Assembly (NCBI RefSeq): GCF_002778325.1
Contig: NZ_NESI01000001.1
Location: 496,001-560,000 of the forward strand
Length of the DNA stretch: 64,000 bases
Direction of reading: 5' to 3'
Source: Limnohabitans sp. B9-3
GTDB lineage: Bacteria > Pseudomonadota > Gammaproteobacteria > Burkholderiales > Burkholderiaceae_C
Shown: positions 27,041 to 36,217 of the stretch, piece after piece
Layout of the letters: every line of letters starts with the position of its first letter
Numbering within the stretch: the stretch's first letter is position 1
Position numbers and translations under genes: made by a program
Notes under the pieces: generated by a model
What the model saw: the letters and a program-made list of their open reading frames with translations, nothing else
Database searches by the model: none
What the model was told of the DNA's origin: nothing

Positions 27041-27916
27041 TTAAGGCAAGACCGAAATGGTGCCGCGCATGCCGGCCTCGTAATGGCCGGGCTCAAAGCA
27101 CGCGATGTGCAAAACGCCAGCATCGGTGAAGGTCCACACCAGTTCGCCCTTGGCACCGGCAGCTAAGCTCAACGCGTTACTGCCATGGTGGTTGTGGCTG
27201 CTGTTGGGTTTTTTCATGTCTTCAGCATGGGCTTGCAACTCGGCTTCTGTGCCGATGATGAACTCATGACGCACTTTGCCAGCATTCACCAGTTGGATAC
27301 GAACGGTTTCGCCCGAGGTGGCTTGCCAGTTGGCGGGGGTGAAGCGCATGTCATCGCTCAAGGTGACCGTCACGTTGCGCGTGGGGGCATCTGCAACCGA
27401 GCTGCTGTGCGCATGTGCGTCTTGCTTTTGCGCAGAGGCTTGACCATGGGTGTGACCGTGGCCATCATCCGCGTGCCCCACCCACTGTGTCCACGCCACA
27501 GCCGAACCCACAGAGACAACGGCGACGGAAAACAAGGCATAGGTGATGAGGCGATTGACCGACATGCGCGTACGCCAATCCATGTAGTACATGGCCAGCA
27601 AGCTCAAGGCGAAGCCCAAGGGCACGACCCACACACTGCGGTCGGGTGAATCTGGGAAATGCTGCAAGCCACCGGTGAAAAAACCCAAGCCCACCGACGA
27701 CACAATGCCCATGCCCAACACATCGGCCCAGTTCAAACGCTGGTCATGGTGCAAGCGCATTTCTAGCCATGAACCGAGCAGATAAAAACACACGCCAAAC
27801 GCAGCAGTGATGAGGGAGCGTGACTCGCTGAACATGCCGTGGTTGACTGCGCCCGCAATGAAGCTGATGCCGCCGTATTTCAGCAAGGTGGCGGTGTGGG
27901 TGGTGGCGAAGGACAT
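27041..27916 (-). CDS. membrane-anchored cupredoxin-domain protein
   Basis: A 291-aa protein joining about five hydrophobic segments (residues roughly 10-155) to a His-rich linker (GHGHTHGQASAQKQDAHAHS) and a C-terminal cupredoxin domain from about 178. Predicted type-1 copper ligands are His in VRHEFIIG, then Cys, His and Met in ACFEPGHYEAGM. The copper domain should face the periplasm. Copper-binding cupredoxins of this sequence type are usually small exported proteins, so the membrane part is notable. ATG at 27914-27916 is chosen; the open frame upstream belongs to the acyl-CoA dehydrogenase region. A role in copper handling or electron transfer is inference. Confidence 0.82.
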   Translation of the reverse strand: MSFATTHTATLLKYGGISFIAGAVNHGMFSESRSLITAAFGVCFYLLGSWLEMRLHHDQRLNWADVLGMGIVSSVGLGFFTGGLQHFPDSPDRSVWVVPLGFALSLLAMYYMDWRTRMSVNRLITYALFSVAVVSVGSAVAWTQWVGHADDGHGHTHGQASAQKQDAHAHSSSVADAPTRNVTVTLSDDMRFTPANWQATSGETVRIQLVNAGKVRHEFIIGTEAELQAHAEDMKKPNSSHNHHGSNALSLAAGAKGELVWTFTDAGVLHIACFEPGHYEAGMRGTISVLP

Positions 27917-27984
27917 AGACGACTCCGTGTTCAAACTCCCGCCATTGTCCAGCACACAGCGCCAGCTTTGGCTGACACGGGGTT

Positions 27985-29115
27985 TTAAGCCAAGGCGCGT
28001 TGGATGATGATTTTTTGCACGTCGCTGGTGCCTTCGTAAATTTGGCACACGCGCACATCGCGGTAGATGCGCTCCACAGGGAAGTCGCTCACCACGCCGT
28101 AGCCACCCAAAGTTTGAATGGCCACGCTGCAGACCTGCTCTGCCATTTCGCTGGCAAAGAGCTTGGCCATAGCGGCTTCTTTCAAACAAGGCAACCCTGC
28201 GTCACGCAAAGCAGCGGCGTGGTACATCAATTGGCGCGCGGCTTCGAGCTGCGTGGCGCAATCGGCCAAGCGAAAGCCCACCGCTTGGTGGTTGAAGATG
28301 GCGGTGCCAAAGCTCACGCGTTCTTTGCTGTATTGCAACGCGGCTTCAAACGCGCTGCGCGCCATGCCAATGCTTTGAGCCGCGATGCCGATGCGACCGC
28401 CCTCCAAAGCAGACAGCGCAATTTTGTAGCCCTCGCCTTCTGCGCCAATCAAGTTTTCAGCAGGAATGCGGCAGTTGTCAAAGTTGATTTGTGCGGTGTC
28501 GCTGCTGTGCTGACCCAGCTTGTCTTCGAGGCGCGCCACGTTGTAGCCAGGTGCGTTGGTGGGCACGATGAAAGCGCTCATCCCTTTTTTGCCTGCGCCT
28601 CTGTCGGTCACGGCGATGACGATGGCCACATGGCCGTTTTTGCCACTGGTGATGAATTGCTTCACGCCGTTGATGACGTATTCGTCGCCTTCTTTGGTAG
28701 CCGTGGTGCGCAGTGCTGAGGCGTCAGAGCCCACGTGTGGCTCGGTCAAACAGAATGCGCCGAGCATGTTGCCTTGCGCCAGCTCGGTGAGCCATTGCTT
28801 CTTTTGGGCGTCGTTGCCGTAGCGCATGAGAATGGCGTTGACGGGGCAGTTGGTCACACTGATCGCGGTGCTGGTGCCGCCATCGCCTGCGGCGATTTCT
28901 TCCAAAACCAAAGCGAGGGTGAGGTAGTCCAAACCCGCGCCACCCAAGTCTTCGGGCACACAAATGCCATACGCACCGAGTGCAGCCAAACCTTTGTGCA
29001 CGTCGTGCGGGAAAGTGTGGTCTTTGTCCCACTTCGCGGCATTAGGCCAAAGCTCTTTTTGGGCAAAGTCGCGTACGGCGTCGCGGATCATGGTTTGGTC
29101 AGGCGTGAGCAACAT
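27985..29115 (-). CDS. acyl-CoA dehydrogenase
   Basis: A 376-aa FAD-dependent dehydrogenase: LTEPHVGSDASALRT (FAD-binding signature), QTLGGYGVVSDFPVER, and the catalytic Glu of the short/medium-chain type in IYEGTSDVQKIIIQR. This glutamate position differs from that of the isovaleryl-CoA dehydrogenase in the same cluster, so it probably handles a different branched or short-chain acyl-CoA, such as 2-methylbutyryl or isobutyryl-CoA. That substrate is a guess. It is the last of the LiuR-block catabolic genes. Confidence 0.92.
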   Translation of the reverse strand: MLLTPDQTMIRDAVRDFAQKELWPNAAKWDKDHTFPHDVHKGLAALGAYGICVPEDLGGAGLDYLTLALVLEEIAAGDGGTSTAISVTNCPVNAILMRYGNDAQKKQWLTELAQGNMLGAFCLTEPHVGSDASALRTTATKEGDEYVINGVKQFITSGKNGHVAIVIAVTDRGAGKKGMSAFIVPTNAPGYNVARLEDKLGQHSSDTAQINFDNCRIPAENLIGAEGEGYKIALSALEGGRIGIAAQSIGMARSAFEAALQYSKERVSFGTAIFNHQAVGFRLADCATQLEAARQLMYHAAALRDAGLPCLKEAAMAKLFASEMAEQVCSVAIQTLGGYGVVSDFPVERIYRDVRVCQIYEGTSDVQKIIIQRALA

Positions 29116-29150
29116 GGGGATTTAAAAATAAAGAAAACAAGAATCGAAGA

Positions 29151-29816
29151 TCACCATGGAATGGTGCTGCCGTCGTGCGATAAAAACTGACCGCATTGCG
29201 CGGCGGTGAGTTGCGACAAAGTGCGACGGATGTGCGTCACGCTGTCTTTTGTGGTCAGAGGGGCACTCACGCCACCCATCTCGGTTTGCACCCAACCTGG
29301 GTGCAGGGCCACCAAGCGCGCGCGAGGGTAGGCAGGCTGCGAAGTGCGCACGACCATATTGAGCGCGGCCTTGCTGATGCGGTACAGCGCCGCATCGCTG
29401 CTGCGCGTGCCTTGCAAGCTGCCCATCACGCTGCTGATACAAGCCAACACACCGTCGGCGGCCTCCACCATGGGGGCGATTTGTGGGATGGCCATCATGG
29501 CACCCATGACGTTGGTGTGCATCACGCGATCAAACGTGTCTTGTGTGGGCGGCGTGTGGGCACTGGCGCGGTCCATCACGCCCGCAACAAACAGGGCCAC
29601 GTCGAGCTTTTCCCCATCGAGGAGCCACGCCAAAGACGTGACACTGACGGGTTTGGCCACATCCACGCGCAAGCACTGAGCGCCCAATGCTTGCACGCGG
29701 TCACGCCCCGCATCGTCACGTGCCGTGGCAATCACGCGCCAGCCGTCCGTCATGTATTGGCGAACCAGCTCTAACCCGATGCCCCGTGACGCGCCAATGA
29801 TGAGTGCAGTCGACAT
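29151..29816 (-). CDS. short-chain dehydrogenase/reductase
   Basis: A 221-aa SDR with NAD(P)-binding GASRGIGLE at the N-terminus and the catalytic pair in ALYRISKAAL; the active-site serine is in CISSVMGSLQG. Short SDRs of this form resemble the C-factor/Csga-like group. Substrate unknown. It lies between the thiolase and acyl-CoA dehydrogenase genes in the same operon-like run. Confidence 0.87.
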   Translation of the reverse strand: MSTALIIGASRGIGLELVRQYMTDGWRVIATARDDAGRDRVQALGAQCLRVDVAKPVSVTSLAWLLDGEKLDVALFVAGVMDRASAHTPPTQDTFDRVMHTNVMGAMMAIPQIAPMVEAADGVLACISSVMGSLQGTRSSDAALYRISKAALNMVVRTSQPAYPRARLVALHPGWVQTEMGGVSAPLTTKDSVTHIRRTLSQLTAAQCGQFLSHDGSTIPW

Positions 29817-29825
29817 GCTTGAACC

Positions 29826-31019
29826 TTAGACCAATTCCAGCGCGACGGCCGTGCCTTCGCCGCCACCGATACACAGTGTGGCCAAGCCTTTTTTCAGGCC
29901 ACGTGCTTTGAGCGCATGGATCAGCGTGACCATGATGCGCGCGCCCGATGCGCCGATGGGGTGACCCAAGGCACAAGCGCCGCCGTTGACATTGACTTTG
30001 TCGTGCGACACGTTGAGTTCTTTCATGAGGGCCATGGGAACGACAGCAAAGGCTTCGTTCACTTCCCACAAGTCCACATCAGCCACCGACCAACCTGCTT
30101 TGGCCAACGCTTTTTGTGTGGCGCCAACGGGTGCCGTGGCAAACCACTCGGGCTCTTGGGCATGCGTGGCGTGGCTAACGATGCGTGCCAAAGGTGCGCA
30201 GCCCAATTTCTTCGCGGTGCTTTCGCGCATCAACACAATGGCAGCTGCGCCATCGTTGATGGACGAGCTCGACGCGGCAGTGATGGTGCCGTCTTTTTTG
30301 AAGGCGGGTTTGAGCGAGGTGATTTTGTCGAGCTTGACTTTGCCGGGGCCTTCGTCAATCGACACCACGGTCTCGCCAGTGCGGGTCTTGACCGTGACTG
30401 GGGTGATCTCTGCAGCAAAAGCGCCCGACTCTGTGGCGGCTTTTGCGCGTTGCACGCTGGCGGTGGCAAACGCGTCTTGCTCGGCGCGTGTGAAGCTGTA
30501 TTTGGCGGCACAGTCTTCACCGAAGGTGCCCATGCTGCGACCCGCTTCATAAGCGTCTTCCAAACCATCGAGCATCATGTGGTCAAACAAACGATCGTGG
30601 CCCAAGCGGTAACCGCCGCGACCTTTGAGCATGAGGTAGGGGGCGTTGGTCATGCTTTCCATGCCGCCAGCCACCAACACGTCGTGGGTCCCAGCGACCA
30701 GCATGTCGTGCGCGAACATCGCAGCGCGCATGCCTGAGCCACACATTTTGGACAGGGTCACTGCGCCAGCGCTTTTTGGCAAACCGCCCTTGAAACCGGC
30801 TTGACGCGCAGGGGCTTGACCTTGGCCGGCCATCAAGCAGTTGCCAAACAACACTTCGGTCACTAGCTCTGGGGTGAATTGCGAGTTCAGGGCAGCGCGA
30901 TCCACAGCGGCCTTGATGGCTGCGCCTCCGAGGTCGTGCGCGGCCAAGCTTGAGAAGTCGCCTTGAAAGCTGCCCATAGGTGTGCGGGCAGCACTGACGA
31001 TGACGATGGGGTCGGACAT
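29826..31019 (-). CDS. acetyl-CoA acetyltransferase (thiolase)
   Basis: A 397-aa thiolase with the acylated Cys in LSKMCGSGMRAAM, the NEAFA loop, GGACALGHPIGASGAR and the C-terminal CIGGGEG. It would split acetoacetyl-CoA from the end of leucine degradation into two acetyl-CoA. A CoA-transferase for acetoacetate is not in the window. The start at 31017-31019 (MSDPIVIVSAARTPMGSF) is the family N-terminus; the open frame upstream overlaps the carbonic anhydrase gene. Confidence 0.93.
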   Translation of the reverse strand: MSDPIVIVSAARTPMGSFQGDFSSLAAHDLGGAAIKAAVDRAALNSQFTPELVTEVLFGNCLMAGQGQAPARQAGFKGGLPKSAGAVTLSKMCGSGMRAAMFAHDMLVAGTHDVLVAGGMESMTNAPYLMLKGRGGYRLGHDRLFDHMMLDGLEDAYEAGRSMGTFGEDCAAKYSFTRAEQDAFATASVQRAKAATESGAFAAEITPVTVKTRTGETVVSIDEGPGKVKLDKITSLKPAFKKDGTITAASSSSINDGAAAIVLMRESTAKKLGCAPLARIVSHATHAQEPEWFATAPVGATQKALAKAGWSVADVDLWEVNEAFAVVPMALMKELNVSHDKVNVNGGACALGHPIGASGARIMVTLIHALKARGLKKGLATLCIGGGEGTAVALELV

Positions 31020-31062
31020 GAAGTTCTCCAAAATAAAAAGAAAATGCCACGCCCCTGAGGGG

Positions 31063-31731
31063 TTACGCGGCAGGAAGCATGCCACCACGTGGGTAGCGTT
31101 TGAAAGCGCGACGAAACACGTCGACCACTTCGTCGCCGTGACTCATGCTGACGCCTAGGTCTTTGACCAAGCCATCATCCAAGCCATAAATCCAGCCATG
31201 AACCGTCACTTTTTGACCACGACCCCAAGCGTCTTGCATGACGTTGGACAAAGCCACGTTGCCCACTTGCTCAATCACGTTCATCTCGCACATGACCGCT
31301 TCAAGTTCAGCTTGTGGCAAATGGTTCAAACGTTGACGATGGCGCAAACGCACGTCTTGCACATGACGCAACCAGTTGTCGGCCAAACCCACGCGTGTGC
31401 CACGCGTGGCTGCCAACACGCCACCACAACCGTAGTGACCCACCACCATGATGTGTTCGACCTTGAGCGCATCGACTGCATATTGGATGACCGACAAGGC
31501 GTTCAAATCGGAGTGCACCACCACGTTGGCTACGTTGCGATGCACAAACACTTCGCCCGGATCGAGGCCCGTGATTTGGTTGGCAGGCACGCGACTGTCG
31601 GAGCAGCCAATCCACAAGTACTTCGGGTTTTGCTGGTTGGCGAGGCGTGAGAAATACGCAGGATTCTCTTGAACCATGCGGGCCGCCCATGCGCGGTTGT
31701 TATCGAAAAGGTGTTGAAGTGATTGACTCAT
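31063..31731 (-). CDS. can: beta-class carbonic anhydrase
   Basis: A 222-aa enzyme interconverting CO2 and bicarbonate. Zinc ligands and the Asp/Arg dyad are seen in GCSDSRVPA, with His and Cys in VVGHYGCGGV. Length and motifs match the E. coli Can type. It lies inside the acyl-CoA degradation run between isovaleryl-CoA dehydrogenase and thiolase. A bicarbonate supply for methylcrotonyl-CoA carboxylase would explain that place; this is inference. Confidence 0.93.
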   Translation of the reverse strand: MSQSLQHLFDNNRAWAARMVQENPAYFSRLANQQNPKYLWIGCSDSRVPANQITGLDPGEVFVHRNVANVVVHSDLNALSVIQYAVDALKVEHIMVVGHYGCGGVLAATRGTRVGLADNWLRHVQDVRLRHRQRLNHLPQAELEAVMCEMNVIEQVGNVALSNVMQDAWGRGQKVTVHGWIYGLDDGLVKDLGVSMSHGDEVVDVFRRAFKRYPRGGMLPAA

Positions 31732-31760
31732 GCGTCGATTGTCGCAGTGCGGCTAAAGGC

Positions 31761-32942
31761 TCAACAGGTCTCAGCGAACAACTCACGGCCAATCAACATG
31801 CGGCGAATTTCGCTAGTGCCCGCACCAATTTCGTACAGCTTGGCATCGCGCCACAAACGGCCCAAGGGGTATTCGTTGATGTAGCCATTGCCACCAAAAA
31901 TCTGCACCCCTTCACCGGCCATCCACGTGGCTTTTTCAGCAGTCCACAAAATGACGGACGCACAGTCTTTGCGCACCTGGCGCACGTGCTCAGTACCCAG
32001 CAAATCTAAGTTTTTCGCTACGGTGTAGGCAAAGCTGCGACCGGCCTGGAGCACGGTGTACATGTCGGCCACTTTGCCTTGGATGAGCTGGAATTCACCA
32101 ATGCTTTGGCCAAACTGCTTGCGATCGTGGATGTACGGAATGACGTTGTCCATCACCGATTGCATGATGCCCAGAGGGCCGCCAGACAACACAGCGCGCT
32201 CGTAGTCCAAGCCGCTCATCAGCACTTTGGCGCCCATGTTGAGGCCGCCCAAAATGTTCTCAGCGGGCACTTCGACATTGTGGAACACCAGCTCGCCGGT
32301 GTGACTGCCGCGCATGCCTAACTTGTCGAGCTTTTGCGCGACGCTGAAACCCTTCATGCCCTTCTCGATCAAGAAGGCTGTTACGCCGCGCGCGCCCAGC
32401 TCAGGCTCTGTTTTTGCGTAGACAACAAGCGTGTCGGCATCAGGGCCGTTGGTGATCCACATCTTGCTGCCATTGAGTACGTAGTAGCCGCCTTTGTCCT
32501 CTGCTTTCAGCTTCATACTGATGACGTCAGAACCCGCACCAGGCTCGGACATGGCCAGCGCACCGACGTGCTCGCCGCTGATAAGTTTGGGCAGGTACTT
32601 GGCACGTTGCGCTTCGGTGCCGTTGCGCTTGATTTGGTTCACGCACAAGTTGCTGTGCGCACCGTAGCTCAGGCCCACGCTGGCCGAGGTGCGAGAGATC
32701 TCTTCCATCGCAATCATGTGCGCGAGGTAGCCCATGTTGGCGCCGCCGTACTCTTCGCCCACGGTGATGCCCAACACGCCCAAGTCGCCCATCTTGCGCC
32801 ACAGGTCCATGGGGAATTGGTCGTTGCGGTCAATCTCGGCGGCGCGCGGGGCGATCTCGGCTTGGGCGAATTCACGCACAGCGTCGCGCAGCGCGTCGAT
32901 GTCTTCACCGAGTTGAAAATTCAGTCCAGGTAAGTTATTCAT
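31761..32942 (-). CDS. liuA: isovaleryl-CoA dehydrogenase
   Basis: A 393-aa FAD enzyme that oxidises isovaleryl-CoA to 3-methylcrotonyl-CoA. The catalytic glutamate sits at the isovaleryl-CoA-specific position in [15 protein letters not shown] (about Glu248) rather than near the C-terminus, where [10 protein letters not shown] lacks it. This matches the position used by the human enzyme and is the reason for naming it. First of the catabolic enzymes downstream of liuR and the thioesterase. Confidence 0.94.
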   Translation of the reverse strand: MNNLPGLNFQLGEDIDALRDAVREFAQAEIAPRAAEIDRNDQFPMDLWRKMGDLGVLGITVGEEYGGANMGYLAHMIAMEEISRTSASVGLSYGAHSNLCVNQIKRNGTEAQRAKYLPKLISGEHVGALAMSEPGAGSDVISMKLKAEDKGGYYVLNGSKMWITNGPDADTLVVYAKTEPELGARGVTAFLIEKGMKGFSVAQKLDKLGMRGSHTGELVFHNVEVPAENILGGLNMGAKVLMSGLDYERAVLSGGPLGIMQSVMDNVIPYIHDRKQFGQSIGEFQLIQGKVADMYTVLQAGRSFAYTVAKNLDLLGTEHVRQVRKDCASVILWTAEKATWMAGEGVQIFGGNGYINEYPLGRLWRDAKLYEIGAGTSEIRRMLIGRELFAETC

Positions 32943-32961
32943 GAAGGTCTCCTTGTGTGTC

Positions 32962-33411
32962 TCAGTAACTTTGTTTGACGGTGGCCAAGGTTTGCTGCAT
33001 CAAGGCGCAAGGCGACTCACCGCCGTCGTCGTTCAGATGCACGACCTCGGCCGTGGTGATGATGAGCCGTTTACCTGCGCGAACCACATGGCCACGTGCA
33101 CGCAACTCGCCGCCTTGAAACGCGGCCAAAAAGTTGATCTTGTATTCGACAGTGGTCACTTCTTGCCCTTGAGCGGCCATGGTCAGACCGGCGTAGCCTG
33201 CAGCAATGTCGGCCAAAGCGCCCATCGCGCCGCCGTGGTAGCCACCTTGCTGCTGGGTCACACGCTCGGAGTAGGGCAAAGCGATTTCGACCTCACCGGG
33301 CGCGACCGACACCAAACGAGCGCCGAGGTGGCGCATCATGCCTTGACGCACAAAGCTGGCTTCGATACGGGCGTGCAACTCGGGGTGCGCCACACGAGGT
33401 GTCGTGCTCAT
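32962..33411 (-). CDS. PaaI-family thioesterase (hotdog fold)
   Basis: A 149-aa hotdog-fold protein with [20 protein letters not shown], the helix segment of PaaI/YbgC-type thioesterases. It probably hydrolyses acyl-CoA, possibly to release CoA from intermediates of the leucine pathway. It overlaps the end of liuR by four bases (33408-33411), so it is co-translated with the regulator. Confidence 0.85.
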   Translation of the reverse strand: MSTTPRVAHPELHARIEASFVRQGMMRHLGARLVSVAPGEVEIALPYSERVTQQQGGYHGGAMGALADIAAGYAGLTMAAQGQEVTTVEYKINFLAAFQGGELRARGHVVRAGKRLIITTAEVVHLNDDGGESPCALMQQTLATVKQSY

Positions 33412-33833
33412 GCTTTCGCCGTCTTGCTCGTTGGGGCTACGCTCGCCGCGCCTTGCTTGGCGAGCAGGTGGCGCGCCTCTTTTTCATGCACCTTGACTTC
33501 GTCAAGGTTGGCTTGAATTTCGGCCATCTGCTCTTCAAGCTGGCGTTTGTGATCGGCCAGCACCACCAGAAACTTTTGCAACTGTGGGCCCGTGTCGCGT
33601 GGGCTGTCGTACATGTCGATCAGGTCTTTGGCCTCGGTCAGCGACAAGCCCAAACGCTTGGCGCGCAAGGTGAGTTTCAAACGTGTTCGGTCGCGGTGGC
33701 TGTAGATGCGGTTGCGCCCCCCGGGGCCGGAGCGTTCGGGCTGCAGCAAGCCCATATCTTCGTAAAAACGGATGGCCCGGGTAGTGAGATCGAACTCACG
33801 TGCCAAGTCGCTGATGGAATAGGTGGTGGCCAT
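33408..33833 (-). CDS. liuR: MerR-family regulator of leucine/isovalerate catabolism
   Basis: A 141-aa MerR protein: N-terminal winged helix (YSISDLAREFDLTTRAIRFYEDMGLLQPER), then a dimerisation helix of about 60 residues and a short Ala/Lys tail without an effector domain. Family context (ivd, thioesterase and carboxylase genes) and the nearby palindromic site match LiuR. It leads the minus-strand operon with the thioesterase and ivd. No cysteine pattern for metal sensing is visible, so an acyl-CoA effector is more likely than a metal. Confidence 0.88.
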   Translation of the reverse strand: MATTYSISDLAREFDLTTRAIRFYEDMGLLQPERSGPGGRNRIYSHRDRTRLKLTLRAKRLGLSLTEAKDLIDMYDSPRDTGPQLQKFLVVLADHKRQLEEQMAEIQANLDEVKVHEKEARHLLAKQGAASVAPTSKTAKA

Positions 33834-33842
33834 TTTGTGTTT

Positions 33843-33858
33843 ACGTTTACGTAAACGT
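33843..33858. promoter_or_regulatory. LiuR operator palindrome
   Basis: ACGTTTACGTAAACGT is a perfect 16-bp palindrome located 9 bp before the liuR start codon. Its form agrees with what I recall of the LiuR site. A -10 CATAAT (33861-33866) and -35 TTGCGC (33883-33888, 16-bp spacing) on the minus strand put the site at or just after the start of transcription. Confidence 0.75.
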
Positions 33859-33860
33859 CA

Positions 33861-33888
33861 ATTATGACGGGAAAATTCAGCCGCGCAA
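33861..33888 (-). promoter_or_regulatory. liuR operon promoter
   Basis: On the minus strand TTGCGC and CATAAT are 16 bp apart. The palindrome follows directly, so bound LiuR would overlap the initial transcribed region. Confidence 0.5.
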
Positions 33889-33896
33889 AAAACGTC

Positions 33897-34811
33897 TCAA
33901 TGCCAAAGCGGCAACGCCTCACTTTTCAGCACCCGACGACGTTCGGCGTAATCGGGCATGACCGTTTTCACTGTGTCCCAAAAACGCGGACTGTGGTCCA
34001 TCACCCGCAAATGGCTCAGCTCATGCGCGACCACATAGTCAATGACATCGAGTTTGTGGTGGACCAATCGCCAGTTGAGACGAATGGCGCCGCTCGAACT
34101 CGCACTGCCCCACCGCGTCGCCGCGCTGCTGAGCGATAGGCGCTGCCACTGCACATTCAACAATGGCGCAAAGTGGTGCAAGCGCTCGGTGAACAAGGCT
34201 TTGGCTTGACGCATGAGCCAGGCCTGAACGGCATCGCGAATTTGCTCGGGCGTGGCGTGAAGCGGCAGGGCCAAGCGCAAGGTGTGCGGTGACAAGTCGT
34301 GCAGCGCGGGTTCAAATTGCGCGCTGTTCTTTTTCAAAGCGCTGCCGGAATCCAGCACGACTTTCAATTGCCCGCCCAGATAAGGCACCACCACACCATC
34401 GCACCACACGATGCGCTGCGCTCCCATTTGCGCATGGCGTTCACCCATTTCAATCAGCTTGCGGGAAATCCATTCGGCTTTTTGACGTAATGCAGACTCC
34501 ACCTCACCCACCGTTACCCACGTGGGCGCACTGACCTCCAGCCCATCAGGCCCCACCACCATGCCAATGGTGCGGCGTTTGCCACGGCGAAAGGCATAGG
34601 CCACATCCGTGGTGCCCAGCAAAATCCGACGCGTCGCGCGCGGGTGGGTGAACTGCGCTTTGGGCAGCACTTGCGCCAAGGGTTCAGCAGGTTGGTGCGG
34701 CCCTTGCAAAAGCGGCTGTTGCGGCGTAAGAGCAGGCACATGCACAGGTGGCGCAGCATGGCTTGGCGGCGCCTCAAATAAATCAAGCACGAGTTGCATG
34801 AAGCGGCTCAT
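33897..34811 (-). CDS. YgjP-like metallopeptidase (M48/SprT-type HEXXH)
   Basis: A 304-aa protein with the zinc motif in VAHELSHLRVMDHSPRFW and the segment ATRWGSASSSGAIRLNWRLVHH that is typical of the YgjP/DUF45 family. The first 60 residues are Pro-rich and poorly conserved in appearance. The start at 34809-34811 (MSRFMQLVLDLFEAP) was chosen, 10 bp after plsC. Substrates of this family are unknown. Confidence 0.88.
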   Translation of the reverse strand: MSRFMQLVLDLFEAPPSHAAPPVHVPALTPQQPLLQGPHQPAEPLAQVLPKAQFTHPRATRRILLGTTDVAYAFRRGKRRTIGMVVGPDGLEVSAPTWVTVGEVESALRQKAEWISRKLIEMGERHAQMGAQRIVWCDGVVVPYLGGQLKVVLDSGSALKKNSAQFEPALHDLSPHTLRLALPLHATPEQIRDAVQAWLMRQAKALFTERLHHFAPLLNVQWQRLSLSSAATRWGSASSSGAIRLNWRLVHHKLDVIDYVVAHELSHLRVMDHSPRFWDTVKTVMPDYAERRRVLKSEALPLWH

Positions 34812-34821
34812 GCGTGTCGCC

Positions 34822-35571
34822 TCACGACTTGGCGACGTAGGCCTCAGGATCGAGGCGACGCATTTCAGACTCAATCCAGTGTTCGACTTCGCGGGTTAGC
34901 TCATCCGCTTCGCGGCCCACGCTGTCAATAGGCGCACCGATTGACACGTCCACCACACCTGGAAACTTGATGAAGGCCTTGCGCGGCCAGCATTTGGCTG
35001 AGGTAACGGCAATGGGGATCACAGGGGCACCCGTGGCAATGGCCAAACGGGCACCACCACTCTTGTAGTTACCGCGCTCGCCACGCGGTATGCGCGTGCC
35101 TTCGGGAAACATGATGACCCATGTGCCTTGCGCTAACAGCTTTTGCCCCTGCTCCACCACCTTGCCAAAAGCCTTGGCGCGTTGACTGCGGTCGATGTGG
35201 ATCATGTCCAGCAAGCCAATGGCCCAGCCAAAAAACGGCACGTACAACAACTCACGTTTGAACACGTAAGCCAAAGCATGCGGCATGATCGCCGGCATCA
35301 AAAACGTCTCGTAGGTAGACTGGTGCTTGACCAACAAAATAGCGGGGCTGGTCGCACCATCAGGCAAATTTTCTTGACCTTGAATGCGGTAGCGCACGCC
35401 CATGATCACGCGAGCCGCTTGAATGCTCAGGTTGAGCCAATATGCGGCGATGGCGTAACGTTTGTCCGCGCGCAGTCCAACAGCCGCAGCCAAGACAATC
35501 AGCAACGCAAAGGGAATGACGGTAACGAACATGAACGCCATGTGCACGGTCGATCGAATCATGGCCATCAT
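34822..35571 (-). CDS. plsC: 1-acyl-sn-glycerol-3-phosphate acyltransferase
   Basis: A 249-aa inner-membrane acyltransferase forming phosphatidic acid. N-terminal hydrophobic segment (MAFMFVTVIPFALLIVLAAAVG), the acyltransferase motif KHQSTYETF (His, with Glu rather than Asp as the fourth-following acid), and FPEGTRIPRG. It overlaps gmhB by four bases and so is in the same operon. Confidence 0.92.
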   Translation of the reverse strand: MMAMIRSTVHMAFMFVTVIPFALLIVLAAAVGLRADKRYAIAAYWLNLSIQAARVIMGVRYRIQGQENLPDGATSPAILLVKHQSTYETFLMPAIMPHALAYVFKRELLYVPFFGWAIGLLDMIHIDRSQRAKAFGKVVEQGQKLLAQGTWVIMFPEGTRIPRGERGNYKSGGARLAIATGAPVIPIAVTSAKCWPRKAFIKFPGVVDVSIGAPIDSVGREADELTREVEHWIESEMRRLDPEAYVAKS

Positions 35572-36176
35572 GCGTGAGCTCCTGTTGGATGCGGGGCTTT
35601 ATACCCTGCGTTGACCTTGGTCTCGGGTTGAACCAACAGCCAATCGACAAAGGCCTTTAAGTCGTCATGCGCGCGCGTGTTGTGTGGAAAGTCAGCGGGC
35701 AATGTTTGACCACGCAACTTTTGGCCTTTTCCCGTGTAGACCAAGTGCGGTGTACAACCCGCCGCTGCACCGGCTTGTAAGTCACGCAAGCTGTCGCCCA
35801 CGGTATGCACGCCGGTCAACTCCATGCCGTAACGCTCGCCAATTTGCTCAAACAAACCCGGCGCCGGTTTGCGGCACTGGCAGGTTTCATCGGGGCTGTG
35901 TGGACAATAAAAAACGGCGTCTATGCGTCCACCTGCAGACCCCAAAAGCTTGTGCATTTTGGCGTGCATGGCGTTGAGTGCGGCCACGTCAAACAAACCG
36001 CGACCCAAGCCCGATTGGTTAGATGCCACCACCACATGCCAGCCCGCGTGGTTGAGTCGGGCAATCGCCTCAAGTGCCCCCGGCAAGGGCAACCATTCAT
36101 CGGCGGACTTGACGTAATCGTCGCTGTCTTGGTTGATGGTGCCGTCGCGGTCGAGGATGACGAGTTTGGTGATCAT
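35568..36176 (-). CDS. gmhB: D-glycero-beta-D-manno-heptose 1,7-bisphosphate 7-phosphatase
   Basis: A 202-aa HAD phosphatase of the histidinol-phosphatase type with the nucleophile motif LDRDGTINQDSDDYVKSADEW and a zinc-binding loop CPHSPDETCQCRKP. It dephosphorylates heptose bisphosphate for LPS core. It follows glyS by 41 bp and overlaps plsC. Confidence 0.92.
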   Translation of the reverse strand: MITKLVILDRDGTINQDSDDYVKSADEWLPLPGALEAIARLNHAGWHVVVASNQSGLGRGLFDVAALNAMHAKMHKLLGSAGGRIDAVFYCPHSPDETCQCRKPAPGLFEQIGERYGMELTGVHTVGDSLRDLQAGAAAGCTPHLVYTGKGQKLRGQTLPADFPHNTRAHDDLKAFVDWLLVQPETKVNAGYKAPHPTGAHA

Positions 36177-36217
36177 GCGGTATGCGTCTGGTGCTTCAGG
36201 CTGTCATTAAACACGGT

